Positions 16,403-24,398 of a stretch of 27,770 bases of DNA are shown in pieces. The DNA comes from CAZTZY01 sp964617765. GTDB taxonomy: Bacteria; Pseudomonadota; Gammaproteobacteria; Pseudomonadales; DT-91. Where the stretch lies: positions 1 through 27,770 of the forward strand of contig CAZTZY010000033.1 in assembly GCA_964617765.1 (NCBI GenBank). Reading direction: 5' to 3'. Numbering within the stretch: position 1 is the first letter of the stretch; the number at the start of each line of letters is the position of its first letter. The notes beneath the pieces are model-generated. The model was given only the letters and a program-made list of their open reading frames with translations, did no database searches and was not told the DNA's origin. Both the position numbers and the translations under genes were made by a program.

Positions 16403-17275
16403 TTAGTGCTTTTTACCAAAGAGGCAAATCCACTCATCCTGTTGGGTAAACTCTAAATCAAAAGCCTGATAGGCATTCAAAATGGCGCTTTTTTGTTCTT
16501 TAAGAATGCCGGATAAAACAATGTAGCCTTTAGTGGATGTCATGGCAGTCAGTTGTGGTGCTAGCTCAACTAAAGGGCCGGCTAAAATATTGGCAACCAC
16601 AATATCTGCAGTTGTTATGGGCGCCTGACGGGTTAAGAAAACAGGAAAGCGTTCGTCAGTAATGTGATTGCGCTCGGCATTAGCCCGGCTGGCAATGATG
16701 GCTTGTGGATCTATATCAATGCCTATGGCTGATTGTGCGCCTAATAATAATGCGGCAATAGCCAAAATGCCTGATCCACAACCAAAATCAATAATCGTCT
16801 TTCCGCTGACATCCATATTATCCAGCTGTCGCAAACACATAGCTGTGGTGGGATGCGTGCCGGTGCCGAATGCGAGGCCGGGATCTAACAATAAATTAAT
16901 GGCGCTTTTATCGGGTATGTCGCACCAGCTCGGGCAAATCCATAAGCGCTTGCCCATTTGTATGGGTTTGTAACTGTCCATCCACTCCCGAATCCAGTCC
17001 TTATCTTCGAGAATTTCGACTTTATGCGGTGGCAATTCAGCGTTAAAAACGGCTTCAGTTAAACTCAGTGTTTGTAGAACATTAATATCAGCTTGAAACA
17101 GTGCCGTTAGAATAAGGTTATTCCATAGCGGTGTTTCATTAAGGCCGGGCTCTAAAATGGGCTGATCAGCGGCATCTTCGTAGGTAATGGAAAGCGCACC
17201 CGCTGCCAGTAATGCTTCCTCCAGATGTTCCTGTTGTTTGGGTGTGGTGGTAAAGCAGATTTGTAACCAGCTCAT
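16403..17275 (-). CDS. prmA: Ribosomal protein L11 methyltransferase
   Basis: Trimethylates ribosomal protein L11 using SAM. The 290-aa length is standard. The N-terminal substrate-recognition domain starts MSWLQICF; the catalytic domain has LLLDPGLAFGTGTHPTT (about 128-144), motif I IIDFGCGSGILAIAA (161-175) and VVANILAGPLVELAP. It starts 30 bases after the accC stop, with an intrinsic terminator in between, and has no obvious ribosome binding site, so expression by read-through or from a promoter inside accC is likely. Confidence 0.96.
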   Translation of the reverse strand: MSWLQICFTTTPKQQEHLEEALLAAGALSITYEDAADQPILEPGLNETPLWNNLILTALFQADINVLQTLSLTEAVFNAELPPHKVEILEDKDWIREWMDSYKPIQMGKRLWICPSWCDIPDKSAINLLLDPGLAFGTGTHPTTAMCLRQLDNMDVSGKTIIDFGCGSGILAIAALLLGAQSAIGIDIDPQAIIASRANAERNHITDERFPVFLTRQAPITTADIVVANILAGPLVELAPQLTAMTSTKGYIVLSGILKEQKSAILNAYQAFDLEFTQQDEWICLFGKKH

Positions 17276-17291
17276 ACGGTGCTTGTTAACT

Positions 17292-17321
17292 AAAAAACCG
17301 GAGCTTATAGCTCCAGTTTTT
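17292..17321 (-). terminator. Intrinsic terminator overlapping the accC stop codon
   Basis: Minus strand: AAAAACTGGAGCT, loop ATA, AGCTCCGGTTTTTT. The stem is up to 13 bp with one G-U pair, and the accC stop codon TAA starts in its loop. The plus strand also shows GGAGCT-TAT-AGCTCC followed by AGTTTTTT, so it may act in both directions. Confidence 0.82.
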
Positions 17322-18645
17322 TCTCAAGATAATGAATATTAACGCAGCCCTGACGGAAGGCTGGATCGCGAACCAGATCCCGCTGTAAAGGTGCGTTAGT
17401 GCGAATGCCTTCGATGACTAATTCATCCAGTGCATTTTTCATTCTGTTAAGGGCTTCTTCGCGTGTGTCGGCGTGAGTGATGATCTTGCCAATCATTGAA
17501 TCATAGTTAGGTGGCACGGAATAACCGCTGTAAATGTGCGAATCTACCCGCACACCCAAACCGCCAGGCGCATGATAATGCGTGATTTTACCCGGGCAAG
17601 GCATAAAAGTTTTCGGATCTTCTGCATTAATGCGGCATTCAAAAGCATGGCCTTTAATTTTTACATCTTCCTGCTTTATGGTCAGCGGCATACCCGAGGC
17701 AATTTTTAATTGTTCCTTAACAATATCAATGCCGGTAATCATTTCTGATACGCAGTGTTCTACCTGAATACGCGTATTCATTTCAATAAAGAAATATTTG
17801 CCTTTTTCGTAGAGGAATTCAAACGTTCCCGCGCCTTCATAACCGATATCAATACAGGCTTTTACGCACGATGCGAATACGGCCTGACGAGCTTCTTCAG
17901 GAATGCCGGGAGCAGGCGCTTCTTCCAGCACTTTTTGATGTTTGCGCTGCAATGAACAATCGCGATCACCGAGATGGATAGCGTTGCCTTTGCCATCTGA
18001 AAGAATTTGAACTTCAACATGACGCGGCGTTTCAAGGAATTTTTCCATATACACGGTACCATCACCAAAAGCGGCTTTAGCTTCAGATTGGGTAACATGA
18101 ACAGCATTCAGTAAATGCGCTTCAGTATGCACAACACGCATACCGCGACCACCACCACCGGCGGCAGCTTTGATAATCACCGGGTAGCCAATCGCTTGAG
18201 CGACTTTCAGTGTGTGTGCAGTGTCTTCTGTAATAGGGCCGTTAGAGCCCGGCACCGTAGGAACGCCGGCCTTGATCATGGCTTGAATGGCAGCCACTTT
18301 ATCGCCCATCATGCGGATAACATCCGGTTTTGGACCGATAAATTTAAAGCCGCTTTTTTCCAGTTGTTCGGCAAAGTTGGCATTCTCTGCCAGAAAACCA
18401 TAACCGGGGTGTACTGCAACAGCATCAGTGACTTCACAGGCTGCAATGATGGAAGGAATGTGTAAATAACTTTTTGGCGATGGCGCAGGACCGATGCAAA
18501 CGGATTCATCAGCAAGGCGAACATGCATTAAATCACGATCTGCAGTGGAGTAAACGGCAACTGTTTTGATGCCTAATTCCTTGCAAGCACGTAATACGCG
18601 CAAGGCAATTTCCCCACGGTTAGCAATAAGAACCTTTTCGAGCAT
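17305..18645 (-). CDS. accC: Acetyl-CoA carboxylase, biotin carboxylase subunit
   Basis: ATP-grasp enzyme that carboxylates the biotin on AccB, the first half-reaction toward malonyl-CoA. The 446-aa length is standard. MLEKVLIANRGEIALRVLRA opens the biotin-carboxylase N-domain; AAGGGGRGMRVV is the ATP-grasp Gly-rich loop (about 162-173), and FIEMNTRIQVEH the metal/catalytic block (about 285-297). After VEH the usual Pro is Cys (HCVSEM), a mild change. GGAG lies 8 bases before the ATG, and accB ends 21 bases upstream. Confidence 0.97.
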   Translation of the reverse strand: MLEKVLIANRGEIALRVLRACKELGIKTVAVYSTADRDLMHVRLADESVCIGPAPSPKSYLHIPSIIAACEVTDAVAVHPGYGFLAENANFAEQLEKSGFKFIGPKPDVIRMMGDKVAAIQAMIKAGVPTVPGSNGPITEDTAHTLKVAQAIGYPVIIKAAAGGGGRGMRVVHTEAHLLNAVHVTQSEAKAAFGDGTVYMEKFLETPRHVEVQILSDGKGNAIHLGDRDCSLQRKHQKVLEEAPAPGIPEEARQAVFASCVKACIDIGYEGAGTFEFLYEKGKYFFIEMNTRIQVEHCVSEMITGIDIVKEQLKIASGMPLTIKQEDVKIKGHAFECRINAEDPKTFMPCPGKITHYHAPGGLGVRVDSHIYSGYSVPPNYDSMIGKIITHADTREEALNRMKNALDELVIEGIRTNAPLQRDLVRDPAFRQGCVNIHYLEKKLEL

Positions 18646-18666
18646 GGTGTGGCTCCGCAGCAGTGA

Positions 18667-19113
18667 TTAAATGATGGTTATGATAGGTTGGTCGAATTCC
18701 AGAGGCTGACCGTCTTCCACTAATATAGCTTCGATAACGCCGGCTTTTTCTGCCTGGATCTGGTTCATCATTTTCATGGCTTCAATAATGCAGATAACAT
18801 CACCGACTTTGACGTGTTTACCCACTTCAATAAATGCGGGAGAGTCAGGTGATGGAGAACGATAGAAAGTGCCAACCATGGGCGAGCGCACAATATAGGC
18901 ATTAGAGACCGGTGCAGCGACAGGTGGTGCAATAGCGGCTGCGACTGCGACGGGTGCGGCAGGAGCTTGTTGCATCGGTGCTGCGATCATTTGGGTAATT
19001 CTGCTGTTGTTGCGGCTAATGCGAACAGACTCCTCACCTTCCCTGATTTCCAGTTCGTCAATATTTGACTCTTCAAGCAGTTCAATCAGTTTTTTAACTT
19101 TACGAATATCCAT
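18667..19113 (-). CDS. accB: Biotin carboxyl carrier protein of acetyl-CoA carboxylase
   Basis: A 148-aa carrier. MDIRKVKKLIELLEESN at the N-terminus is the family start, so ATG at 19113 is preferred to a GTG at 19125 that would add four residues. A flexible Ala/Pro linker runs from about 44 to 70 (PAAPVAVAAAIAPPVAAP), and the biotinyl domain carries IEAMKMMN with Lys114 as the biotinylation site. It lies between aroQ and accC, in the conserved aroQ-accB-accC operon. Confidence 0.97.
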   Translation of the reverse strand: MDIRKVKKLIELLEESNIDELEIREGEESVRISRNNSRITQMIAAPMQQAPAAPVAVAAAIAPPVAAPVSNAYIVRSPMVGTFYRSPSPDSPAFIEVGKHVKVGDVICIIEAMKMMNQIQAEKAGVIEAILVEDGQPLEFDQPIITII

Positions 19114-19126
19114 AGTAATAGGCACT

Positions 19127-19573
19127 CTAGGTAGTGGTTTTTAAGTAGTTGATAGCAGCTTGCATGGCTAGCGTGTAACTGTTGGCACCAAAGCCACAGA
19201 TAACGCCAATCGCAATATCGGAAAAATACGAATGCTGGCGAAATGCTTCACGAGCATGGACGTTGGAAAGATGTAATTCTATAAACGGCAGCTTCACGCC
19301 TGAAATAGCATCACGAAGTGCAATGCTGGTATGGGTAAAGGCGCCAGGATTAAACAGTAAAATAGCAGTGCCATCATTGGCGGTCTGGTGAATGCGTTCA
19401 ATCAATTCACTTTCGGTATTGCTTTGTAGAAATGAAACAGAGTGTCCCGCTGAGCTCGCCTGTTGTAACAATTGATCATTAATTGAAGCGAGGGTATTGT
19501 GGCCATATACCTCAGGTTCACGCGTGCCTAGCAGATTTAAGTTCGGTCCATGCAGTACCAAAATGGCGGCCAT
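19127..19573 (-). CDS. aroQ: Type II 3-dehydroquinate dehydratase
   Basis: Third step of the shikimate pathway, removing water from 3-dehydroquinate. The 148-aa length is standard. HGPNLNLLGTREPEVYG (8-24) carries the catalytic Tyr23 on the active-site lid; LLFNPGAFTHTSIAL (72-86), ELHLSNVHAREAFR (99-112) with His101, and ICGFGANSYTLA complete the signature. The start is 24 bases after a predicted transcription start, and accB follows with a 13-base gap. Confidence 0.96.
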   Translation of the reverse strand: MAAILVLHGPNLNLLGTREPEVYGHNTLASINDQLLQQASSAGHSVSFLQSNTESELIERIHQTANDGTAILLFNPGAFTHTSIALRDAISGVKLPFIELHLSNVHAREAFRQHSYFSDIAIGVICGFGANSYTLAMQAAINYLKTTT

Positions 19574-19603
19574 AGAGTATCACTTGCTTTATTATTTGTC
19601 GGG

Positions 19604-19632
19604 ATTGTGCCGGAAGAGCAAGAAAGTGTCTA
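19604..19632 (-). promoter_or_regulatory. Sigma-70-like promoter of aroQ-accB-accC
   Basis: Reading the minus strand, TAGACA (19632-19627), 17-base spacer, CACAAT (19609-19604), 5/6 and 4/6 matches to consensus. It predicts a start near 19597 and a leader of about 24 bases before the aroQ ATG. Confidence 0.5.
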
Positions 19633-19812
19633 GTAACTTCAGCAAAAAAGCGTGAATCTCAGCGAATATGCAGTGATTGACAAAAATGAAATAGGAGTAG
19701 GCGATTTTAAAGTGGCAATAAAAATCAAAATAGCATTTTTGTTAAGATATGAAGGATATAGAGGCGAAAAAGATGCGATTATTCATCAATTCAATAACAT
19801 AGAGAAAGTACG

Positions 19813-21561
19813 TTAGCGCTTACTATCAATTTTGCCAATATAATCAAGCACAGTCGCATGCGTCAGTATTTGTGGTAAAACCATCGCCGGTGCGTTGGGA
19901 TCGGCGGGATACAACAAGTATAAAGGTATGCCACTACGGCCGTATTCAGCCAATAATTGGCTAATCTCGGGATTGTAGTCGGTCCAGTCACCCACCATAT
20001 AAACAATGCCGGCATTTTTAAAAGCTTCCTGGATTTCTGAAGTTTCAAGTGTACTTTTTTCATTGGCAATACAGGTAATGCACCAGTCAGCCGTTAAGTC
20101 CACAAAAACCGGTTTGCCTTTTTGACGAAATTTTGCCAGATTTTCTTGTGAAAAAACTTCATGTCCTGCTTGCAGGGATTTGTCCTGTTTTTGCCATTCC
20201 ATGCTGAATGGCATGAAAAATGCGGCAATAAGTGCCAAACATCCAATGATCTTGCTGATTGTGGTCGCATTCTGGAAATACCAAAATGCGATGACGATAG
20301 CCAAACAGCCAAATAACAATGCCATCATGCCTAAGGTGCTGGTCTGATTGCCAAATACCCATAATAACCATATCGCCGTAGCGTAAAGAGGGAAGGCAAA
20401 AAATTGTTTCAGTTGCTCCATCCATAAGCCCGGCTTAGGCAAAAAATGACGGGCGGCCGGGATAAAACTGAGCAGTGTGAGTGGGATGGACATGCCTAAA
20501 CCTAATGTGGCAAAAATCAGTAATGCAATGCTGCTTGGTTGAGTTATGGCATAACCCAGTGCGGCACTCATAAAAGGCGCTGTACAAGGGCTGGCTACCA
20601 CAACAGCCAAAACACCGGTAAAAAAAGCGCCAGTGAGGCCGCCTTTATCGGTCAGTGATTGCCCCATGCCCATCCAGCGATGGCCAATATTGATAACGCC
20701 AGACATACTCAACCCCAACACGAAAAACAGGTAAACCAGGCCGGCAATAACAGTAGGACTTTGCAGTTGAAAACCCCAGCCTATGGCACTGCCACTCGCG
20801 CGCAAGGCTAACATAACAGCGGCGATAGCTACGAAGCTGGTGATAACACCGGCTAAATACATCAGGCTTTCATGGCGTGCGCTGGCTGAATCAGGATGAC
20901 GAGCCAATTGCATGACCTTTATGCTCAAAACCGGCAATACACAAGGCATTAAGTTGAGAATAAGACCACCTAATAACGCGCTGAGCAGAATCCACACTAA
21001 AGATTGTTCATTCTCTTTATGGGTAACAATAATGGGGGATTGGGTCAGTGCTGCATTATAGGTTTCAGCCGAAATTTCTTTAGAGGTGTGACCATCCATA
21101 TCGATCGAAAAATATTGAGAATAGGGCGGATAGCATAATCCTGCATCAGCACACCCCTGGGATGTGGTTTTGAAAAATACATTTTTGCTATTTTTGTCGG
21201 GCGCTGTGAGCGGAATCATTACCTGGTCATAGTAAGTTTCAACCTGGCCAAAATACTCGTCCATTTTTTTTATGCCGACGGGAATAACGGTTTCAAGCTC
21301 ATGACTATTGCCATCAATCAATCGTTCGTTTTTAAATCCGTGGCGATATAAAAAATAATGGTCGGCTAACTGCCAAATGACTAACCACTGACCATTATTG
21401 AAAAGCAGGTCGGCTTTGTACGCCTGGTCAACAGTCAGGAATTCTTCTTGTTGGGGGTCGAGACTACCGGATTTGCCTGAAAAAGTATTTTCAGTGGATA
21501 AGGTAAAGCCGGTTAGGCTGATACAAAATGTGAAAAAAAAAGTTAAAAAACGCAATAACAT
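19813..21561 (-). CDS. dsbD: Thiol:disulfide interchange protein DsbD
   Basis: Inner-membrane protein that carries electrons from cytoplasmic thioredoxin to periplasmic substrates for disulfide isomerisation and cytochrome c maturation. The 582-aa chain has a signal peptide (1-22), an N-terminal alpha domain with Cys137 and Cys143 in GCADAGLCYPP, about eight membrane helices with the paired LMPCVLPV (Cys207) and ASPCTAPF (Cys326), and a C-terminal thioredoxin domain with ADWCITC (Cys494, Cys497). All six redox cysteines are present. It is divergent from a PCuAC copper chaperone, which fits a role in copper or cytochrome oxidase assembly. Confidence 0.96.
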   Translation of the reverse strand: MLLRFLTFFFTFCISLTGFTLSTENTFSGKSGSLDPQQEEFLTVDQAYKADLLFNNGQWLVIWQLADHYFLYRHGFKNERLIDGNSHELETVIPVGIKKMDEYFGQVETYYDQVMIPLTAPDKNSKNVFFKTTSQGCADAGLCYPPYSQYFSIDMDGHTSKEISAETYNAALTQSPIIVTHKENEQSLVWILLSALLGGLILNLMPCVLPVLSIKVMQLARHPDSASARHESLMYLAGVITSFVAIAAVMLALRASGSAIGWGFQLQSPTVIAGLVYLFFVLGLSMSGVINIGHRWMGMGQSLTDKGGLTGAFFTGVLAVVVASPCTAPFMSAALGYAITQPSSIALLIFATLGLGMSIPLTLLSFIPAARHFLPKPGLWMEQLKQFFAFPLYATAIWLLWVFGNQTSTLGMMALLFGCLAIVIAFWYFQNATTISKIIGCLALIAAFFMPFSMEWQKQDKSLQAGHEVFSQENLAKFRQKGKPVFVDLTADWCITCIANEKSTLETSEIQEAFKNAGIVYMVGDWTDYNPEISQLLAEYGRSGIPLYLLYPADPNAPAMVLPQILTHATVLDYIGKIDSKR

Positions 21562-21587
21562 AAAAAACTACCAATGATGGATAATCG

Positions 21588-21616
21588 ATTATTGAGTATT
21601 TGTTATGAAAGTACAA
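21588..21616 (-). promoter_or_regulatory. Possible dsbD promoter
   Basis: Minus strand: TTGTAC (21616-21611), 17-base spacer, AATAAT (21593-21588); 3/6 and 5/6 matches. It would give a leader of about 20 bases. The region is AT-rich, so chance matches are likely. Confidence 0.3.
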
Positions 21617-21712
21617 AACACTTTCCCGAAACTGCCTATTTAGACTGTAAAATTGTGGAAAAATCCCCATTATAAAAAAATGAGGGTATTAAAAATAAAT
21701 GTCGGAGATCAG

Positions 21713-22192
21713 ATGCGCATCATCATCAAAATTATTGTTGGTTTGTTCCTGTTCAATATGGCTGCGGCAGAAGACATGTTGTTCGTCGACGATGCCTATG
21801 TGCGCGCCAGTTTGCCCGGCCAAACCACGACTTCTGCTTTTTTAGCATTGAAAAATCTGTCGGATAAAACAATGGTACTGTCTGAAATTCACACCAAGGT
21901 TGCTGAAACTGTCGAGTTGCATAGCCATAAAAGAGTGAACGACCAAGTACAAATGCGAAAAATAGAAAATTTTACGATTGCTGCTAAAAGCGAAGCTGTT
22001 TTCAGGCCGGGTGAAAATCACATCATGCTTATTGGTATCAAAAAGCCCTTGCTGGAAAATACCGTTATAAAGCTCGAAATGTGTTTCGATGAACTATGCT
22101 CAGTTATAGAGATGCCAGTTGTCAGCGTATTAAATGAAGACCATAAAAATACATTGTCAACGCAACATCAAGAGCGCCAGCACCAGCATTAA
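21713..22192 (+). CDS. PCuAC-family periplasmic copper chaperone
   Basis: A 159-aa protein with a signal peptide ending near MAAAED (residues 16-21). The copper-binding pattern H-x10-M-x21-H-x-M fits exactly: His70, Met81, His103 and Met105. The PGENHIML-IG-KKPL block is typical of the family, which hands Cu(I) to cytochrome c oxidase subunits. Two extra cysteines (Cys124, Cys129) and a His-rich tail (QHQERQHQH) are added features that might also bind metal. ATG at 21713 is chosen over one 60 bases upstream because GGAG lies 6 bases before it and the signal peptide starts there. DUF2333 follows after 10 bases. Confidence 0.9.
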   Translation: MRIIIKIIVGLFLFNMAAAEDMLFVDDAYVRASLPGQTTTSAFLALKNLSDKTMVLSEIHTKVAETVELHSHKRVNDQVQMRKIENFTIAAKSEAVFRPGENHIMLIGIKKPLLENTVIKLEMCFDELCSVIEMPVVSVLNEDHKNTLSTQHQERQHQH

Positions 22193-22202
22193 CAGGTAAA
22201 AA

Positions 22203-23213
22203 ATGAACGATACGCTTACAAGAACCAAAACAATGCCCGGAAAACCGATAGCAGAAAAACTGCTGGCAGCACTTCTGGTTCTGGTGGTAATAACAATTGC
22301 GGCGGTGGGTATTTATTGGGATAGGGAGCCGGCATTGTTTAATGTGATGGATGAAACGATCGCTATATCCGAGCAAATCGAGCATCCGGTCGTCGTGGGT
22401 TCGGCTGCTACAGTTACTGTTATCCACATCATGGATACCTTGCAAAAAAAACGCGGGGGTTACCTGTCGAATGATGTTCTGCCACCCGGGCTAATTATGG
22501 ATAACCTGCCGCAATGGGAATATGGCGTCATACTGCAGGTGCGGGATATCACTCGTGTCATGCACGATAAAATCACACCATCGGGAATTACATCCTCCGA
22601 AGATGAAGACGTTGCGCTCGCGGAAGTTCGATTTAATGCTGAACACACATCCTGGATTATGCCTGATGCCCAATCAGAATATGAAGAAGGTATTGAGCAT
22701 TTGCACAATTACCTTGAACGCTTGTCTGATCCTGAAGATCCCGAAGCCAGGTTTGATGCCAGCGCTGAAAATTTAAGCTACTGGTTAGGTGCCGTTGAAG
22801 TGCGTATGAATAGCCTATCGCAGCGTCTTATATTCAGTGTCGGGTTAAATGGCATTGAAAAGACTAAAAATGCCGAAGGCGAACAGGTGAATGATGAATT
22901 ATCGGTAAAAACTCCCTGGCTGGAGATTGATAATGTCTTCTATGAGGCGCGCGGTTCATCGTGGGCATTAATCCATTTTTTCAAAGCCATGCAAATCGAT
23001 TTTTCTGATGTGCTGAAGGATAAAAATGTGCAAATGAATATCGCACAAATTATTCGTGAGCTCGAAGCAACACAACAGGACCTCGGCAGCCCTGTGGTGC
23101 TTAATGGTGATGCATTCGGGATGTTAGCCAATCACTCGCTGGTAATGGCATCGTATATATTGCGTGCCAATGCAGAGATTGTTGAATTGCGAAAGTTGTT
23201 GGAAAAAGAATAA
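22203..23213 (+). CDS. DUF2333 family membrane-anchored protein
   Basis: A 336-aa protein of unknown function. It has one N-terminal membrane helix (about 19-38) and a large outer domain with GGYLSNDVLPPGLIMDNLPQWE (shortened: GGYLSNDVLPPG at about 84-95, then WEYGV), typical of DUF2333, and a conserved VRDITR. The rest is mainly helical (EEGIEHLHNYLERL). AGG lies 8 bases before the ATG. It is probably co-transcribed with the PCuAC chaperone, but that does not prove a copper role. It is convergent with the adenosine kinase across a palindrome. Confidence 0.85.
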   Translation: MNDTLTRTKTMPGKPIAEKLLAALLVLVVITIAAVGIYWDREPALFNVMDETIAISEQIEHPVVVGSAATVTVIHIMDTLQKKRGGYLSNDVLPPGLIMDNLPQWEYGVILQVRDITRVMHDKITPSGITSSEDEDVALAEVRFNAEHTSWIMPDAQSEYEEGIEHLHNYLERLSDPEDPEARFDASAENLSYWLGAVEVRMNSLSQRLIFSVGLNGIEKTKNAEGEQVNDELSVKTPWLEIDNVFYEARGSSWALIHFFKAMQIDFSDVLKDKNVQMNIAQIIRELEATQQDLGSPVVLNGDAFGMLANHSLVMASYILRANAEIVELRKLLEKE

Positions 23214-23244
23214 GTTTTTTAATAAGACGAAGATGTTTCATATT

Positions 23245-23272
23245 GTAGAGACGTAGCATGCTACGTCTCTAC
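23245..23272. repeat. Perfect 28-bp palindrome between convergent genes
   Basis: GTAGAGACGTAGCA is followed at once by its exact complement. Palindromes of this GTAGAGACG...CGTCTCTAC form recur between genes in many bacterial genomes. It lies 32 bases after the DUF2333 stop and 9 bases after the adenosine kinase stop, so it could stop transcription from both sides, although no T-run follows. Confidence 0.75.
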
Positions 23273-23280
23273 GGTGTTGA

Positions 23281-24279
23281 TTACTGGAACTCTGCCAAAA
23301 CTGCCTGATACCCTTCCTTGCTCAGTCGCGGGCCAAAGTCACTGACCACCATTGCCGCAGTTTTTGATGCCAGTCTGCCGGCATCCGCATAACTCATGCT
23401 GTTGGTAATACCGTATAAAAATGCCCCTGCAAAAGCATCGCCAGCACCGTTGGTATCAATAGCTTTCACTGGATGCGGGGCAATATTGTGTAACGTGTTA
23501 CCGTCAAATACCAAAGCACCCTTACTGCCCAGAGTAATGGCAAACGTGTTAGAAACTTGTTTGATTTTCTCGATGGCGGTTTCCATGTTGTCAGTATCGG
23601 CCCAATGTAATGCTTCATGCTCATTGCAAAATACCAGATCAATTTTATGGCCTGCCATCGCTTTCAAGCCTTCTTTAAAAAATTGCACCATACCGGGGTC
23701 AGAAAAGCTGAGTGCTGTTTTTACGCCATTGGCTTGGGCAAATTCACGCGCCTTGATGGCGGCATTACGGCCGGTGTCGGAGGTGACCAGATAACCTTCA
23801 ATATATAACCATTCAGAATTTTTGAGGGCTGTGAAGTCGATGTTCTTTTCGCAGAGGGTGGCGCTGATGCCCAAAAAAGTGTTCATCGTGCGTTCCGCAT
23901 CGGGGGAGATCATGACCAGGCATTTACCGGTGATGCCATCTTCACGGGTACTGTTTATATCGGTATCCACTCCCGCCATTTTGAGGTCGTTCAGGTAGTA
24001 GGCGCCGTTTTCATCATTGGCCACTTTGCAGGAATAATAGGTAGTGCCTCCAAAAGAACTGTGGGCAATGATGGAGTTGGCTGCCGAGCCACCGCTGGCA
24101 CGTTTCGATGCAACCAGATGGCCTTCGAGCAAACGCATCAATTCATGCTGGCGATCTTCATCGACCAGTGTCATCAGGCCTTTTTCAATGTTGCAGGTTT
24201 TCAGGAAATCATCGTTGATTTCAATTTCGGTATCTACCAGTGCGGCGCCAATGCCATAAACTTGATAAGTACTGCTCAT
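23281..24279 (-). CDS. PfkB-family sugar/nucleoside kinase, probable adenosine kinase
   Basis: A 332-aa ribokinase-fold enzyme. The N-terminus YQVYGIGAALVDTEIEI and ASGGSAANS (61-69, GG sugar-binding switch) match the group annotated as adenosine kinase in gammaproteobacteria. DTNGAGDAFAGAF (275-287) gives the anion hole and catalytic base Asp281. It would phosphorylate adenosine or a related nucleoside with ATP for purine salvage. GAGG is 5 bases before the ATG. Substrate specificity in this superfamily is hard to read from sequence, so inosine/guanosine or sugar kinase activity cannot be excluded. Confidence 0.85.
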   Translation of the reverse strand: MSSTYQVYGIGAALVDTEIEINDDFLKTCNIEKGLMTLVDEDRQHELMRLLEGHLVASKRASGGSAANSIIAHSSFGGTTYYSCKVANDENGAYYLNDLKMAGVDTDINSTREDGITGKCLVMISPDAERTMNTFLGISATLCEKNIDFTALKNSEWLYIEGYLVTSDTGRNAAIKAREFAQANGVKTALSFSDPGMVQFFKEGLKAMAGHKIDLVFCNEHEALHWADTDNMETAIEKIKQVSNTFAITLGSKGALVFDGNTLHNIAPHPVKAIDTNGAGDAFAGAFLYGITNSMSYADAGRLASKTAAMVVSDFGPRLSKEGYQAVLAEFQ

Positions 24280-24305
24280 AGTTGCCTCGAATGTGGTTCT
24301 GTCAG

Positions 24306-24333
24306 TTGGATTTATGTTGAAGTGGGTTATTAT
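24306..24333 (+). promoter_or_regulatory. Possible promoter of the mrcB operon
   Basis: TTGGAT (24306-24311), 16-base spacer, TATTAT (24328-24333) in the divergent gap before mrcB; 3/6 and 5/6 matches. The predicted leader is about 58 bases. Confidence 0.35.
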
Positions 24334-24398
24334 CGCGAGCAGAAAATTTTTATCCAGCGCTTTGCGCAGCTTTTGTTGTTGAATGTGAGTAAGAGTAG

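Noticed and set aside
19712..19816. 34-codon plus-strand frame (GTG start) between aroQ and dsbD
   Set aside because: The ribosome binding site is too far from the start, it resembles no known family, and it overlaps the dsbD stop region on the other strand.
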